Assembly: GCA_048013815.1 (NCBI GenBank)
Contig: CM106585.1
Location: forward strand, 2,976,001-3,040,000
Reading direction: 5' to 3'
DNA length: 64,000 nt
Source of the DNA: Setoptus koraiensis
Taxonomy: Eukaryota > Arthropoda
This document shows, in pieces, positions 24,385-36,287 of the stretch. Each line of letters starts with the position of its first letter. Positions within the stretch are counted from its first letter, which is position 1. The notes under the pieces are model-generated. The model saw nothing but the letters and a program-made list of their open reading frames with translations, was not told the origin of the DNA and ran no database searches. A program made the translations under genes and the position numbers.

Positions 24385-24439
24385 TGCACCAGTTGGACAG
24401 TTGCGCAGAAAATAGCGCAAATGATGTCCAACTGGTGCA
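24385..24439. repeat. Long inverted repeat next to the minisatellite
   Basis: Arms 24385-24399 and 24425-24439 are perfect 15-bp reverse complements (TGCACCAGTTGGACA). An inner stem TTGCGC (24401-24406) pairs with GCGCAA (24415-24420). The transcript would fold into a two-step hairpin of 55 nt. Confidence 0.85.
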
Positions 24440-25023
24440 CCGGCTGATAAGGTGCTCGGACCAAAGAACTGTCACTTGCTGACTAATTGTCAGTTTATTG
24501 CGCCGCCCTCTGACGCAACCACCAGCCATATCAGTAACTATATACATGTGTATATATATATAATATAGCGACGACTATATACATACTTGCATTTATGGTG
24601 CCATTGCTAGAAGCGAAGACGCAAACGCAGTTGTAATACTATTACAAGTAAACTCAATAATAACAATAACAACAACACAATAATGACAGCCAGCGAATTG
24701 GTATTAGCTTATTAGTCGAGCTAACTAGCTTGGCGGCGGGAATCGGCTGGCATTGGTTTTATTCATTGTTGTGATGCATCGATTGCATGATATGGCGGCA
24801 AGAGTGTGGGTTGTTTATCATGGTGCAATATCATGCTCATCATAAGCAGCATTCGTGATGTTGTTTTGATCTCACACAAACACAAATGATGTTGACACAA
24901 ATAACAATAACATCATCAGCGACAACAACATCAACAACAACAACGTCGGCTCGTGACGACTAGCTCGACACAATAGAAACCATTTGTTGGCAACAATGTG
25001 TTGCGAGCGCCCATGTGACCGCT

Positions 25024-25091
25024 CTCTGACAGCGACTCTGTTTGGGAGTCTCTGTCAGAGTCGCTGTCAGAGTCGCTGTCAGAGTCGCTGT
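25024..25091. repeat. Inverted repeat plus 12-bp tandem repeat
   Basis: Arm 25024-25040 (CTCTGACAGCGACTCTG) is the exact reverse complement of 25056-25072, with a 15-nt loop. The right arm belongs to three direct copies of CAGAGTCGCTGT at 25056-25091. Confidence 0.85.
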
Positions 25092-26527
25092 AACAGGTTT
25101 CGACTATCCGACCAGCCGAGTAGCCGATTAGCCAACTGTCGACTGGTGACTGGTGACTGGTGAATCAGTTGTGACTCAGTCGGGCTGATATTCTAATCGA
25201 CCCGACGTGCGTCAAACGGAATGTGCCTAGTCACATTCATCCCTGTCAACAGCCAACTGCTGGAAAATCCATAATTGTCATTATTGTCTATTGGCGTGTC
25301 ATTGTTGAGTTGCTGCTGGCGCTGCTGCTGTCAGAAGCAGCAAGTCACTCGATTGGGGGCCCACACTGACACACAAGGGATGAGCGAAAAAGATAAACGA
25401 CACTATTCCAGGGGAGCCATTTGCCTGAATCGCTGTCACAGCCGCTCGTCGTATAATACCCAAGTATTATATTATATATAAGTATAACTATTACACGCTA
25501 TGTATATACTATGTATACATATGTACGTATGTATATGCACCATGGCAATGGCGCGAATAAACAAAAACACCATCAACTTTCAGCAGTTTGCATTAGGCAG
25601 CTAGATACACAAATACAGTGTGTTCATTTGCAAAAACTAACGCTTTAAATAGATATAATAGATAGGTCAGATTAACAGTTTGTTAGTTGAGCATGGAATT
25701 TAGTTGTTGTTTACTTGTTTGTTTGTTTACTTCGTGTCACTTCTTTCCATATAGCTCCGACACAAATCCACTTGACACCACCTAGCAGTAGTTTTGGGCA
25801 TTGTTTTTGACTTTCTCTCTCGGTTAGCCTAGTTTGGCTAGTATTTTTCCAAAGTAACTTGGTAAAACGACACACACAGTAGCAACGATGCCTCAACGAC
25901 TCAACCATCAAAGCCACGGTGATGATCGTATAAACCATAAAGATCCATAGCAACATGATGCAGACTATGCGACAGGGCACGCTTACGCAATCGCTTTGCA
26001 ACCTACATTTTGCAAAGCTGTAATCGCTGTTGTAGTTGTTTGTCTTTGTATAGGTGCCGCTATTGTTGCTTGCACCAACGATGACATATAAACAATAAAA
26101 TATTTATACAATGATAACAATGTATACATAATACGATACGTACGATATTGGTGCATACAAATAGATAGACCTAATTGGGTGACGAACGAAAGACGAGCAA
26201 TCATTTGATGCGTCCCATTTGTTGTTGTTCCTGTAACAAGCCATCGTTTGGCAGCTCTATTTTGTGCTGCCACTGTGTAGGGTTTACATACTTTCGTTTC
26301 GGTATATTTCTGCATATTGCCATAGAAGCTCCATGATAGACCAACGATTTTGACAGGACACAACAACGTGGATCAGACGCTGAGAGCATGACGCCATGTA
26401 TGTAATTGCCAATGTAAACTATTAGCTATTATTATGGTAGCTAATAGCAAATGTACATGATAGGTATATCATAAGCAGTATGTGTATCGTATTATATACA
26501 ATTAGTCGCTAAAGGCACAGAGGGAGA

Positions 26528-26530
<3 letters not shown>

Positions 26531-26574
<44 letters not shown>
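26531..26574. repeat. (GA)n microsatellite
   Basis: GA dinucleotide run of about 44 bp. Confidence 0.95.
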
Positions 26575-26577
<3 letters not shown>

Positions 26578-27450
26578 ATAACTAGATTACTATTTAGATG
26601 GCATTACTGGCTGACATTGCCGCTGATGCAATAAATTGACGTGGACGGAATAGAGCGTCAGTCATGTTGTTTGACCACTCTTGTCAGGTAATGGCAACCA
26701 CTCAGGTAACAACTACTCCATTAATCACACACAAACTGGCCAATACTGGCAACAACTGCCACTTATTCCAGTTCTTCTGGCACCACGAGAACTAAGGTGA
26801 TGTTCACAGCGTACCTCTGGCTGTTGTTGTTGTTGTTGTTTTTCCATCTCTTCGTCGACTTGTTACGTCTTTTGGTTTCTTTCGACTTCTTTCTAATATC
26901 TACTCGCTGGCTGTTATGTTGCTGTGTGCCGACGCGAAGGATTTCTTTTCACTCGGCTTGAACTTGAATTCAAGCATGTCTCGTCTCATAATCACCGTCA
27001 GCGTAACCTTCGCTCTTGTCGCTGCTGTTGCTGTCGTTGGTGTTGTTGTCGTTGGTGTTGTTGTTGCTGCTGCTGTTGCTGTCGTCGTTGGCTGATACTG
27101 ATATTTTGCTGCCGGTGCGTCTGCAAATACGCTCACTAGCTCACACAACAAACGCTCAGATATTGTTGATTGGTCGGCAAGTTACCGTGAACTCATGAGA
27201 ACCAGGTCGCTTCGAACACAAGTGATAAGCTCGCACACGAAAACACATGACTTAATACTTACATAATCACTAGTCGCGTATAGTGTTAATGGAAGCCGTG
27301 GTAACCAATTCAAGTTCATCATCACAAGTTTATTTATCCATCTTTTCGATTCCCGGAACGCACTCACTCTTTAAGCACTGCCATATGAAGCTTGTTAGCA
27401 CGGCGAAAAACGAGTGGTTGTTGCCACGAGTCATCACTGGCTGTCTGGTG

Positions 27451-27483
<33 letters not shown>

Positions 27484-28273
27484 ATTGCTGTTGTTGTTGC
27501 TGTTGTTGTTGCTGTTGTTGTTGCTGCACACAACTGCCGCAAACAGATAACAAAATCAAAGCAATTGCGCAATCATCGGGGCCGCAAACGCCACAAATGA
27601 TACCTATGACTATGTGAGGCACGTCACATATCTAAATGCTGCTCTGTTGTCGACCCCACAATCGCAGCACAAGTTGATTATGCTCACGTCTCAGCACACT
27701 ACAAACAGATGCAGTTGGCAAGCCTAATTTAGCAAGCTCGCAAATATTCGCCGGTGTCTTTCTCTCTCTCTCTCTCTCTCTAACTCTCGCTCTATCGGCG
27801 AGTCTCACGAGCGACGGATTGCTCAGATTCTCATTAGGATGCAAAGTAAACATAACAGAGTGTGTCAGTGTTGCATAATTACTTCTTCTTCTAACCCCCT
27901 GTGTCACACACAAAATGATGATTACGTCACACATTATACTGGCGCTCGCGTATATAGAATTGCTGGTTATTCTAGGTCTGGTCGCACTTAAATAGAAATA
28001 AATAAATAAAAAGAGAGAAAGAAAAAAATAATATTTGCCATAACACAGCAGGCAGTTTGTTTAGCGCGCAATTTTACATTAAACTTTACTTTACTCAATC
28101 AATTGAATCACTCCGCAAACCAACGGAAGCGCCCCCTGAGAACAAAAATCAATATCACTGTCAACTTTGGTCATCTCGTTAACGAGACAGGTTCAACAAG
28201 CAGCCAGTGAATTCGTCCGCGATCGATCAATGTTATCATTGACGAGATAAGCGACTTGCTCAACGTTGGTGCC

Positions 28274-28287
28274 GTTGTTGTTGCTGT

Positions 28288-28340
<53 letters not shown>

Positions 28341-28350
28341 TTGTTTGTTG
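28274..28350. repeat. (GCTGTT)n hexamer array
   Basis: About 75 bp of GCTGTT units mixed with GTT. A related GTT/GCT tract lies at 27449-27525. Confidence 0.9.
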
Positions 28351-28847
28351 CATGAGTATCGTCATGAGCATCGCCTACAGCATCTTGGCCAAATCTCGGC
28401 AACAGATTAACACACAGATCACTCTGACGCAACGTAGGGATCAAGTTGAACGATCTTGATAATCTGTCTTATCACTATCATCACCACTGCCATCCGCGTG
28501 ATTATTATTATTACTGCTCATGATGCTATAACTGGTGCCATTATTATTACAACTAATGCTGGCCACATATATAATAACTCATGATTATATATATATATGA
28601 ATATGTGATATTTTGATTATACGATTATGATGATAATACACACCAACACAAACGAGCCATCATCACCTGTGAATCACTAGCTAGTGTGCGATAGAGCCGA
28701 GTCATGTGACCCCACTCATATATGCACATGCCATTTCGGGAGAACCGCGATCATTATTCAAATTTTGCCAAAGTCAGCCGACGATGATGGATGGCAGCAT
28801 CCTTTCTCCTGCTGCTGCCGCTGCATTCAATTTATATAATATATAAT

Positions 28848-28887
28848 GCACATTATATAATATATTGTGTGGCATTATATAATGTGC
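28848..28887. repeat. AT-rich inverted repeat built from ATTATATAAT palindromes
   Basis: Perfect 14-bp arms 28848-28861 and 28874-28887 (GCACATTATATAAT) with a 12-nt loop. The self-palindromic decamer ATTATATAAT occurs at 28852, 28874 and 28890, with a near copy at 28831. Confidence 0.8.
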
Positions 28888-29706
28888 CGATTATATAATA
28901 CCACCGGTTAGTCACAAGACAATTAATTAGCAGCATGAACCTTCACTATTATGCGGCCACTACAACTAATAGCTGGCAACTGTTGTGATAGCAACAATGT
29001 GGCCAGCTTGTGTGTGTTCTTGGCGCAACTTGTTGATTGGCGCCGATTAGACCAACAACAACAACAGCAATGCCAACAGCAACATGAAATCATATGAATA
29101 TTGCGACCGGTCTAACCGCTGCGAATGACCAATAATTGTGCTTACGTTGACTAGCATTAGTTTACTTGTTTGTTTATCAGTCAGTGTTTGCTGATAACAA
29201 CTAATCAGCTACCGGGCGCCGGCCGGCTTATGTAATAAACACGCCGCAAGAAATATCTTGGGGCCACAACGCATGGCGTGCTGTCGCTGGCACAATTGTC
29301 ACGGAAAGAGCGATTGATCGCCGAACGATTTATGAGACCAGCGACAGGCACGTAGACAGGATAAATAAAACAGAATGAGACAAGCGTCTGACATTTTTCA
29401 ACGCCGGGTCCTCTATTTTTGTGCGTTAGGCCGCCGTTTGGCCTAAAAATAGACGCCTCGCTGCGCACTTGCGACGAATAGACTGTGGATAAATAAATTG
29501 AGAATGGTTCTAAAAATAGCACGAAACATATTGATGCGCAAACCTGCAAAACTTGTCATGTCGCTAGATTGTCGTGTGTGTGTGTGTGCGTGTGTCGGCT
29601 CAGCTAAAAAAGTACATTTTTCCTAGTTAGACGTCGTAATTACAGTATAGCTTTGCTTGATTATCCTAGTTCCTATAGATTAGCATATCATCATACTAAT
29701 ACTACA

Positions 29707-30555
29707 ATGGAGCAAAAAAGAATTGCGTCACTGTTTGTTTGTTTCGTGTCGCTTATTCAGTTATTTCTGATTTGTGCCTCATATACTAATAAGTGTGAGG
29801 CTGCCGAAGTGACTCTCGTAACGAGAGTGTCAGAAGATGGTGTCACATATGAGGAGCTGGCCTTTGAGGCGCCCAAGACGGGTTATCCGAACGCAATGAT
29901 CAACACCTATTGTGCCGCTATGAAGGTCAGACTGTATTGGAATGAATGGAAACAAGAGCTTCAGAAGGGTCTGAGAAGATCCGAGGCACTGAAACAAATG
30001 GGCAAAATGGCGCTGATGTTGTTCAGTGATATACAGGGCATTGATGACAGAATTGAGGGAGGTTCTGGCGACAATGCTGACACCAACAACGACCCCGAGG
30101 ATGATGCTGAAAAAATAACAGACGACAGCGTGCCGGAGTCGGTCATCGAGAAAGACGCACCCAAAGTGAATAGTGACAAGGCCTTGGAGGAAATACAAAA
30201 CTCTGACGCTTTCAGAGAATTGTTCAAACAAACAGGCAGCGCAGCCATAGATGTGATCAAAAAATGGGTGCCAATTGTGAGCAAGGGCGTCAGAATCAGA
30301 TACATGTCCGCCTGGTGGCTCATGATGAGTTGCATATTTGTCAAATATTATCTCTACGATCCAGCCTTGAGCGAATGGTTGAATCTGCAGAGATGGATGC
30401 CGCAATATCCCGACTTTCAGGAATTGCAATTGAAAAATCAAAGCTGCAAACCGGTGCGATTCTTCATTCGTTTGTTGGACGTGTGCAAAATAATCAATCC
30501 TCTGTTCAACATAAGCTTGGGCCAATTCTCTCTGGATCACATGATGAAATACTGA
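29707..30555 (+). CDS. Secreted protein of 282 aa, unrecognised family
   Basis: The ATG at 29707 is chosen because MEQKRIASLF starts a classical signal peptide (basic n-region, hydrophobic core VCFVSLIQLFLICA, cleavage probably near residues 26-34). The mature part has a helical segment with WNEWKQELQKGLRR, an acidic Asp/Asn/Glu linker at about 118-158, then an amphipathic to hydrophobic region (RYMSAWWLMMSCIFVKYYLYD) and a C-terminal part rich in Leu and Phe with three Cys. NQS and NIS are possible N-glycosylation sites in the C-terminal quarter. There is no intron. Hydrophobicity around 205-222 could make it membrane-associated. An AATAAA at 30769-30774 could end the transcript. I do not recognise a domain; a lineage-specific effector, salivary or cuticle-associated protein is conceivable but unsupported. 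Confidence 0.65.
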   Translation: MEQKRIASLFVCFVSLIQLFLICASYTNKCEAAEVTLVTRVSEDGVTYEELAFEAPKTGYPNAMINTYCAAMKVRLYWNEWKQELQKGLRRSEALKQMGKMALMLFSDIQGIDDRIEGGSGDNADTNNDPEDDAEKITDDSVPESVIEKDAPKVNSDKALEEIQNSDAFRELFKQTGSAAIDVIKKWVPIVSKGVRIRYMSAWWLMMSCIFVKYYLYDPALSEWLNLQRWMPQYPDFQELQLKNQSCKPVRFFIRLLDVCKIINPLFNISLGQFSLDHMMKY

Positions 30556-30768
30556 TATTACTTATACTACTGACATATAGTATAATAATAAGTATAATAT
30601 AGGACAGATAGAGTGACAATGGCGCCGCATAGGTTTTCGAATAATAATTAATAACTCGAGAGTGAGATTATTGGACAAGTTATGCAAACCGGCACTTGTT
30701 ACTTGTAACCAGTGACCAGTTGACGCAAACAACAATCAAAATCACTATCGCACTGGATGTTCGAATAC

Positions 30769-30774
30769 AATAAA
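30769..30774 (+). terminator. Candidate poly(A) signal AATAAA
   Basis: Overlapping AATAAATAAA about 215 bp after the stop codon of the 282-aa secreted protein, the first canonical signal downstream on this strand. Confidence 0.45.
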
Positions 30775-31015
30775 TAAACATTATAAAATAGTCCAGTTGT
30801 GCAGGGCAACTAGACACACTTTATCCCGGAATTTCTGTTTTTTGCATATCTACGCTTCGGAGTATCTTTGCTTCTGTAGCCCGCCCCATTTCAAAACGAT
30901 ACTCAGGCATGGTAAGCAAATCACTGATTACCAATTGAGGCGCTAAGTATGAGATTTTTATCGCATCTATATATTTTAATAATAATAAGAGTATCAATGT
31001 TACTAAATTTGCTGC

Positions 31016-31782
31016 TCATGGCGCGATCCGAATGTCGTGGTATAGGCCCCACAAACAAGCTATCGTTTCAGTAAAATCAGTTTGTCATATCGATTTCATA
31101 TAAATACAAGTATAATAAAACGATTGTTTTTCAATTCGAGCTCGGCTTGATGTGGGCCAATCAAATAGGAGCCCGAAATAAGCCCGAATAAAACCTTGAT
31201 GCTCTGACTAGCTCCATCTATCATGGGCCGCTTATCGTGTCTTGAATTTAACAGCTTCTAAACAATTTTTGTCCATGATCAATATCCATAGATAAGTTTG
31301 GAATCATTTCAATTTGAGCAGGTCAGATAATAGCGTCATCATGGTATGCTGTTACAACTTACCATAATAAACTTTCTTGTCCTTGTCTAGACATCGTCGG
31401 GTACATCTATAGTAACATTTTCCGCGTCTGCATCCAGTGAGCTATGTCATGAGGGGGGGGGACGCGAATTTCAATTGCATTGGATTTTTTGATTAGCTGT
31501 GATAATTAGCGACTTGATTATGCGCACACATTGTGCATTACTGGTATTATCAACGACTAACTGGCGGTCGATCAATAATAGACTACATAATAATCTAATT
31601 GATTTTACTGTATTTTCTAATAATACACCTTGCTTTTGGCGCCCTCAGCTGGACGCATTTCTTACCTTTGTTGGACCACATTTTTCGCAATAATCTCCGT
31701 TGGGCATCCTTCTCATCGCTTGGGCCACCACATTAGATACCAACAATGCCGCGATTACCAATAAAATGAGATTGAATTTCAT
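31016..31782 (-). CDS. Small basic cysteine-rich secreted peptide, spliced (exon 3 tentative)
   Basis: Exon 1 is 31782-31666 (117 nt): MKFNLILLVIAALLVSNVVA is a clear signal peptide, then QAMRRMPNGDYCEKCGPTK, and a consensus donor AAAG/GTAAGA. Exon 2 is 31441-31363 (79 nt), entered through an acceptor after a C8 pyrimidine tract and ATAG. It keeps phase 0 and encodes LTGCRRGKCYYRCTRRC followed by LDKDKKVYY, ending at the strong donor TATG/GTAAGT. A possible last exon is 31059-31016 (ACLWGLYHDIRIAP-stop), phase-compatible but weakly supported; other ends are possible. The total would be 79 residues, about 58 mature. Cysteine spacing is C-x2-C-x7-C-x4-C-x3-C-x3-C, with a seventh from exon 3, and the charge is strongly positive. 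It resembles secreted antimicrobial or toxin-like peptides in general architecture only; I cannot assign a family. Confidence 0.55.
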
Positions 31783-34442
31783 TGTAGTGAGGCCAAGTAT
31801 GATGGTCAATGAAAAAATGGTGCTAGTTGCTTGAATTCGCAGTTCACAATAACGATGCAAACTTGTAATAACTCGTATAAAAATAACTACAGTATCGCGA
31901 TTGCACCACGATACTCTGTAGACGGGAAGATAAAATCTCCAAGTTGATGAGGGCATTGTATCATTATCGATCACCTAGCAACTATTGGTTTATTTGGATG
32001 GAAGGAGGCCTCACGCGCGACGATAGAGATAGGGCAAGTAGCAGTAATAAAGTTAAAGTGGCGCCACAAGTTATTGTTGTTATCTATTACATTAACAAAC
32101 AAGTTGCAATACGTGATTCAATAATTGTTGATATTACACAATTGTTTGTGTGCCAATTCAACACAAGTTGCTCACAAGCAGATATTGCAGTTCAGTCGAT
32201 GGTGAACTATGCATTCATTTGTTACACCATTTCAAACAAACATCTTGATATGATTACACAAATCAAACCTCTTTCCAAACAAGACATCACGTCAAACGGC
32301 CATATTAGACAGTGTGACAAATACGAAGCAACTAGTCGCGTTGATTGATTAGATGTGTTTGCTTATGGTTGAGCTTGCATCAGTAATGGAGGATACCCCA
32401 TCTTACAAACTTGCTCATCGCCCAATAAAGTGATGACACAAATGATTAAATCTGATATAGTGACAAGTAGTAGGCATTTAGCAACCGTAGATTTGTTGTT
32501 GTCTCACTGGCGACACTAATTAAGCAATTATATTGACTCAGATTTGTTGTCTACAACGGCGGACAACGAGAGTGAGACGATGCAAAAAGATGATGCCGAT
32601 CTGTTCAATGTCTTTTTGTTGCATAGAAATAAGTTTGTTCGACTTTATGAAAAAGTTTCAACTCTTCACCACAAGAGGGCCCCACACACCTGTCGGGTTT
32701 TCCGCTCGGTCACCGCGCCCTGTTCACGCGCTTATTTACGAGCTATTACGATCTTATCAAGCTCGGATATACCTAGATCTTATATTAGTTATGTAAGTAT
32801 CTGGGAAACTTCCAGAGATTTGCCCATCTCGAGAATTGCAATGATTGTGAGACTGACAAAAAATAAAAATGAAAAAATAAACACGAGCATAACTGACAAA
32901 TCTCGAAGCGAGCCAAACAAACGAAAAAGTGTGTGAGAGGCATATTTTCGTTGTGAGGTTATCGCCAATGCAAGTGCCACGTGAGCAGGTGAATCGCGTG
33001 CATTATCATTATCATTGAGTAACATTTATCGTAAAATTGTGCCAGAGATGTTGCATGAGTTCACGTCTAACAAGTTTCATCGGAACATACAGTCAGCATT
33101 TAATGTGTGGCGACCCGCAAATACCTAAAGATCGGACTGACGTATCTGGACGGGCCATCGCTCGACCTAACGGCGCTCACGAGCACATAATCCGTATGCG
33201 TGGTATTAAGTGACTGACGCGAAAATAAAATTTGATAAATATAAATTTTGATACGCCGTCGCACACAATAACTCGGCTGGATTCTTGTTGGATGAAAAGG
33301 TGAGCCATAAGATGCTCCAATTCCTTGTGTATCACTGACGCATGCTGAAGATTTTCGCCAGGTGACGATGACTAATCTTGTGTGCGACTAACCTTGCGAC
33401 GCGGCAAGCAGAGCGGTCAATGCACAAGATTTTAGTTTATGCCAATTGTCTACCTATTGCCATTTGCAGACGACATGCCAGCGCTGATGTAACAATGTTA
33501 CTTTCTTTTTCATTTTATGATCTAACAAACAAACAGCCTGTTGATGTTGTTGTCGGCTTGGCTGTGGCATACGATAGATGTTGATTCTTATCGCACTAAT
33601 GACAACCTGTCTTATGTCTCTGTAAGCCGACGCCTACAAGTGAGTGGCGAATTCTGGTTTGTTGTTGCAGTTGTTGTCTCAGTTGCTCGGCTGTTTAAGT
33701 TGCTTATGCATTATTCACGAACGCGCAATTCCTGCGAAATTCGGTTGTTGCTTCTATCCAGCAACAACAACAACAAATATCTCTGTATGTGGTTGAATCA
33801 TCATTACGCACAATGGCGCACATTTAATACTACTAATGCTATTAATATTACAAGCCATCACACAAATATAAGAACAAGAACAAAAAAGAATAGCAGCTCA
33901 AATATTTTCTAATTCGCGGAATGAGAGATAAATCGCGTTGCAGTGAGCGCACTCGCAAGCGATGCCACATGCAAGATAAGGTGACATACCTTTGTGTCGG
34001 TGTTGGCATACGAAGTGACCAGCCGCGGCTACAAATACCTCGCGGAATGGCCTGTTGCGGCGTTCGTCGCGGTGGTTGCTGGAGGACATGAGCTAGTTGT
34101 TGGTCGCAAATTTTGTACAAAAGTTCAGGAGCGCCGCGTCACTAAACATGGCGATACGAGCAGAGAGAATAAATGAGAAACAGACAGAGGAATTCTGTTT
34201 GTTTGGTCATGTGTGTGTGTGTTCGACAACACAAGCAAGGTTCGGGAAGTGGCCAATTCGCGCAGTTCTTTTGCCACAAACACACAGTTGACATATTCAT
34301 ATAATTAGACCATTCTCTGGTTTCACTTGATCTCGACTAATTTGTGCCATGTGTGCTTGTTAATTGCAACGCCAATTTTAACTAATACTACAAACTGACA
34401 TTGGCAGTGTCTACCAATTAGCCGTTTGTATTGACAAATGTA

Positions 34443-34471
<29 letters not shown>
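34443..34471. repeat. (GT)n microsatellite
   Basis: GT dinucleotide run of about 29 bp. Confidence 0.95.
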
Positions 34472-34473
<2 letters not shown>

Positions 34474-35345
34474 GGACACACAAACGGCAGACAGACGTCA
34501 AATGGCTGCGATACTTTGGACTCGTATATGAGTATAAGTAGGTTAGTTTTTATTCGGGCCCGATGCGTTGCGGCTGTGGCCGTCAATTGAGTCGTGCAGG
34601 CAGCACAATAAATTTCAATACAAGCAAAGTATCAACGTTGTTGTTGACTGAATTTAAATTTAAATTCAAATAGCGCACATCGGACAATTTCGAAAATGAT
34701 AAACATGAGAGGGCAGCCAAAATGATGGCGCTGCCGGGTATATGATCGAATGCACTTCTAATGGGCCGCAGTCAGCGCCGGCTTCTCAAATCGCTTATCT
34801 AATGATGATGATCTATTCATATGTCGCGTTATTGTTGTCGTTATCTCTATATGTCTCTAGTCGCCAGCCACGTCCAGTGTTCTGTCCGGTTGGTCTAGCT
34901 GCATTTGTGGTGTGCGCCACTGCAGCATCACCGTTGGTGCTGTTGTCGTTGCTGTTAGAGGTCATCATGGTCCAGTGAATGACGACAGCAGGGGAGCCAG
35001 CCGATGGGCACCATCGACGCAATAGTTGTGATGTTCCCACAAAAACAGGCCAGTGTGTCCGAGCAGGCAACTGGACCACAGCTAACGGGCAAACAAATAG
35101 ACAACCAATGGATGAGCAAGCGACGCTGTTGCCTCAAGAACATCCCACACTGAGCATATTTCGGCCACCGCCGTTTTCCTGCAATAACTAACGGTACATG
35201 ACGCAACTTGCACGCCACCGCGCATAGATAGGAAGCGGCACAACATGAAGAGAATGCATCGTGTGCACCGAATAATAGTAATAATTGTAATAATGGCCAC
35301 AACGAGTGAGATAGACGATAAAGGGGAGCCTGGATAAAGGAAACC

Positions 35346-35395
35346 GTGGACCTCATGGTTAATTCATCCTGAATGAATTAACCATGAGCTTCCAC
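35346..35395. repeat. 50-nt near-perfect hairpin
   Basis: Perfect 16-bp arms 35352-35367 and 35373-35388 (CTCATGGTTAATTCAT and its complement) with a 5-nt loop CCTGA, extended by GTGGA (35346-35350) pairing with TCCAC (35391-35395) across a small bulge. Directly to its right, at 35410-35455, the motif GGCATACCAGCT is repeated. Confidence 0.85.
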
Positions 35396-36260
35396 AGCCA
35401 ACACGCACACCATACCACGGCATACCAGCTACGGCATACCAGCTATGGCATAGTTGCTGGTACAAATTTCTGGTCGTCGTTGTCGTGGTCGTTGTCGTCG
35501 TGGGTTGTCGCGGACACGCCGAACATTGCGCAAGGCTCCATTAGGCATGCACACGACGCTGGTTTCCGTCGCAGGGGCCGGCCGCGCTGGGGCGCCACCG
35601 GAGCGCCTTTATCAATCTTGCACGCCCCTCCTATTACTGGTTGCACCGGGGCTGGGCAAGCTGGCGGATCGCTCTTGCTTTGTTGTTCTTATCAGGGGAG
35701 ATGTGTCAGGCCAGGGGCCATGCTCGCCGAGGGCTTAGCTGGTGCAATTACTGTAAATAAGTGGAGATATCAAAATGGCTGGTAATCGAAAACACGCGTT
35801 CGAGTGTCAGTTGGTGTCAGCGGGCTGTCAACACTGTTCACACTGACAACTCTCACACACACCCGCACACTCACACACACACACACGCACACCCACACAC
35901 ACGAGCAAATAATCCCGTCTTGTCCATTGGGCTCCAGCGACTGGAGTTGTTGTGCGAACTTGCAACGTCCTTGTCAATCGCTGTCGTGTTGCCTATAGTT
36001 GGCGAGCTGTCTCGACTGTCGGACCCGTGCACCCGTTTGCTATTGAGCCGCCAGGTGCAGAGATTTAAAAAGTGTCGAGACTTGAGCGGCGTGCCTCCGA
36101 CGGCTGCCGGCCCGAGAACGAGCACCGTGTTCGGTGTCATATTGGAATTGAGTGCCGCCTCATTGATTGTTTGCCGCGACTAAACGATACGGCCTGGCTG
36201 TTATTTGAGCGGTGTGGTCAGGTGTCCTTAGGTTGGGCAACAGTAGTACTACTGTTACAA

Positions 36261-36287
36261 CAATGGGCAATGGGCAATGGGCAATGA
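36261..36287. repeat. 7-bp tandem repeat CAATGGG
   Basis: Three to four direct copies of CAATGGG in the GC-rich block. Confidence 0.85.

Larger units (their letters stand above)
23146..29706. other. Repeat-rich non-coding region
   Basis: About 6.5 kb without a convincing gene. It carries GTT/GTC trinucleotide tracts (23241-23350, 27449-27525), a 9-bp minisatellite, a GA microsatellite, a GCTGTT hexamer array and several long inverted repeats, all listed separately. Open frames on both strands here are mostly translations of these repeats (polyThr-Thr-Arg, Gly-Ala-Ser, Val/Ala). Confidence 0.6.

Noticed and set aside
24103-24482. Several repetitive ORFs (Thr-Thr-Arg, Ala-Pro-Leu, Gly-Ala-Ser repeats) on both strands
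   Set aside because: They are translations of the 9-bp minisatellite, which has no stop in most frames; there is no start context or signal.
29830-30540. 236-codon minus-strand ORF opposite the secreted 282-aa gene
   Set aside because: It overlaps the sense gene almost fully, with no signal peptide or plausible domain; it is explained as a composition-driven antisense shadow.
30740-30775. GTTCGAATAC resembling a tRNA B box
   Set aside because: No cloverleaf, A box or acceptor stem could be formed around it.
33898-34089. Minus-strand frame MSSSNHRDERRNRPF... with a consensus donor AAAG/GTATGT
   Set aside because: No signal peptide, no matching downstream exon, and the peptide shows no resemblance to the cysteine-rich peptide at 31.7 kb; probably chance.
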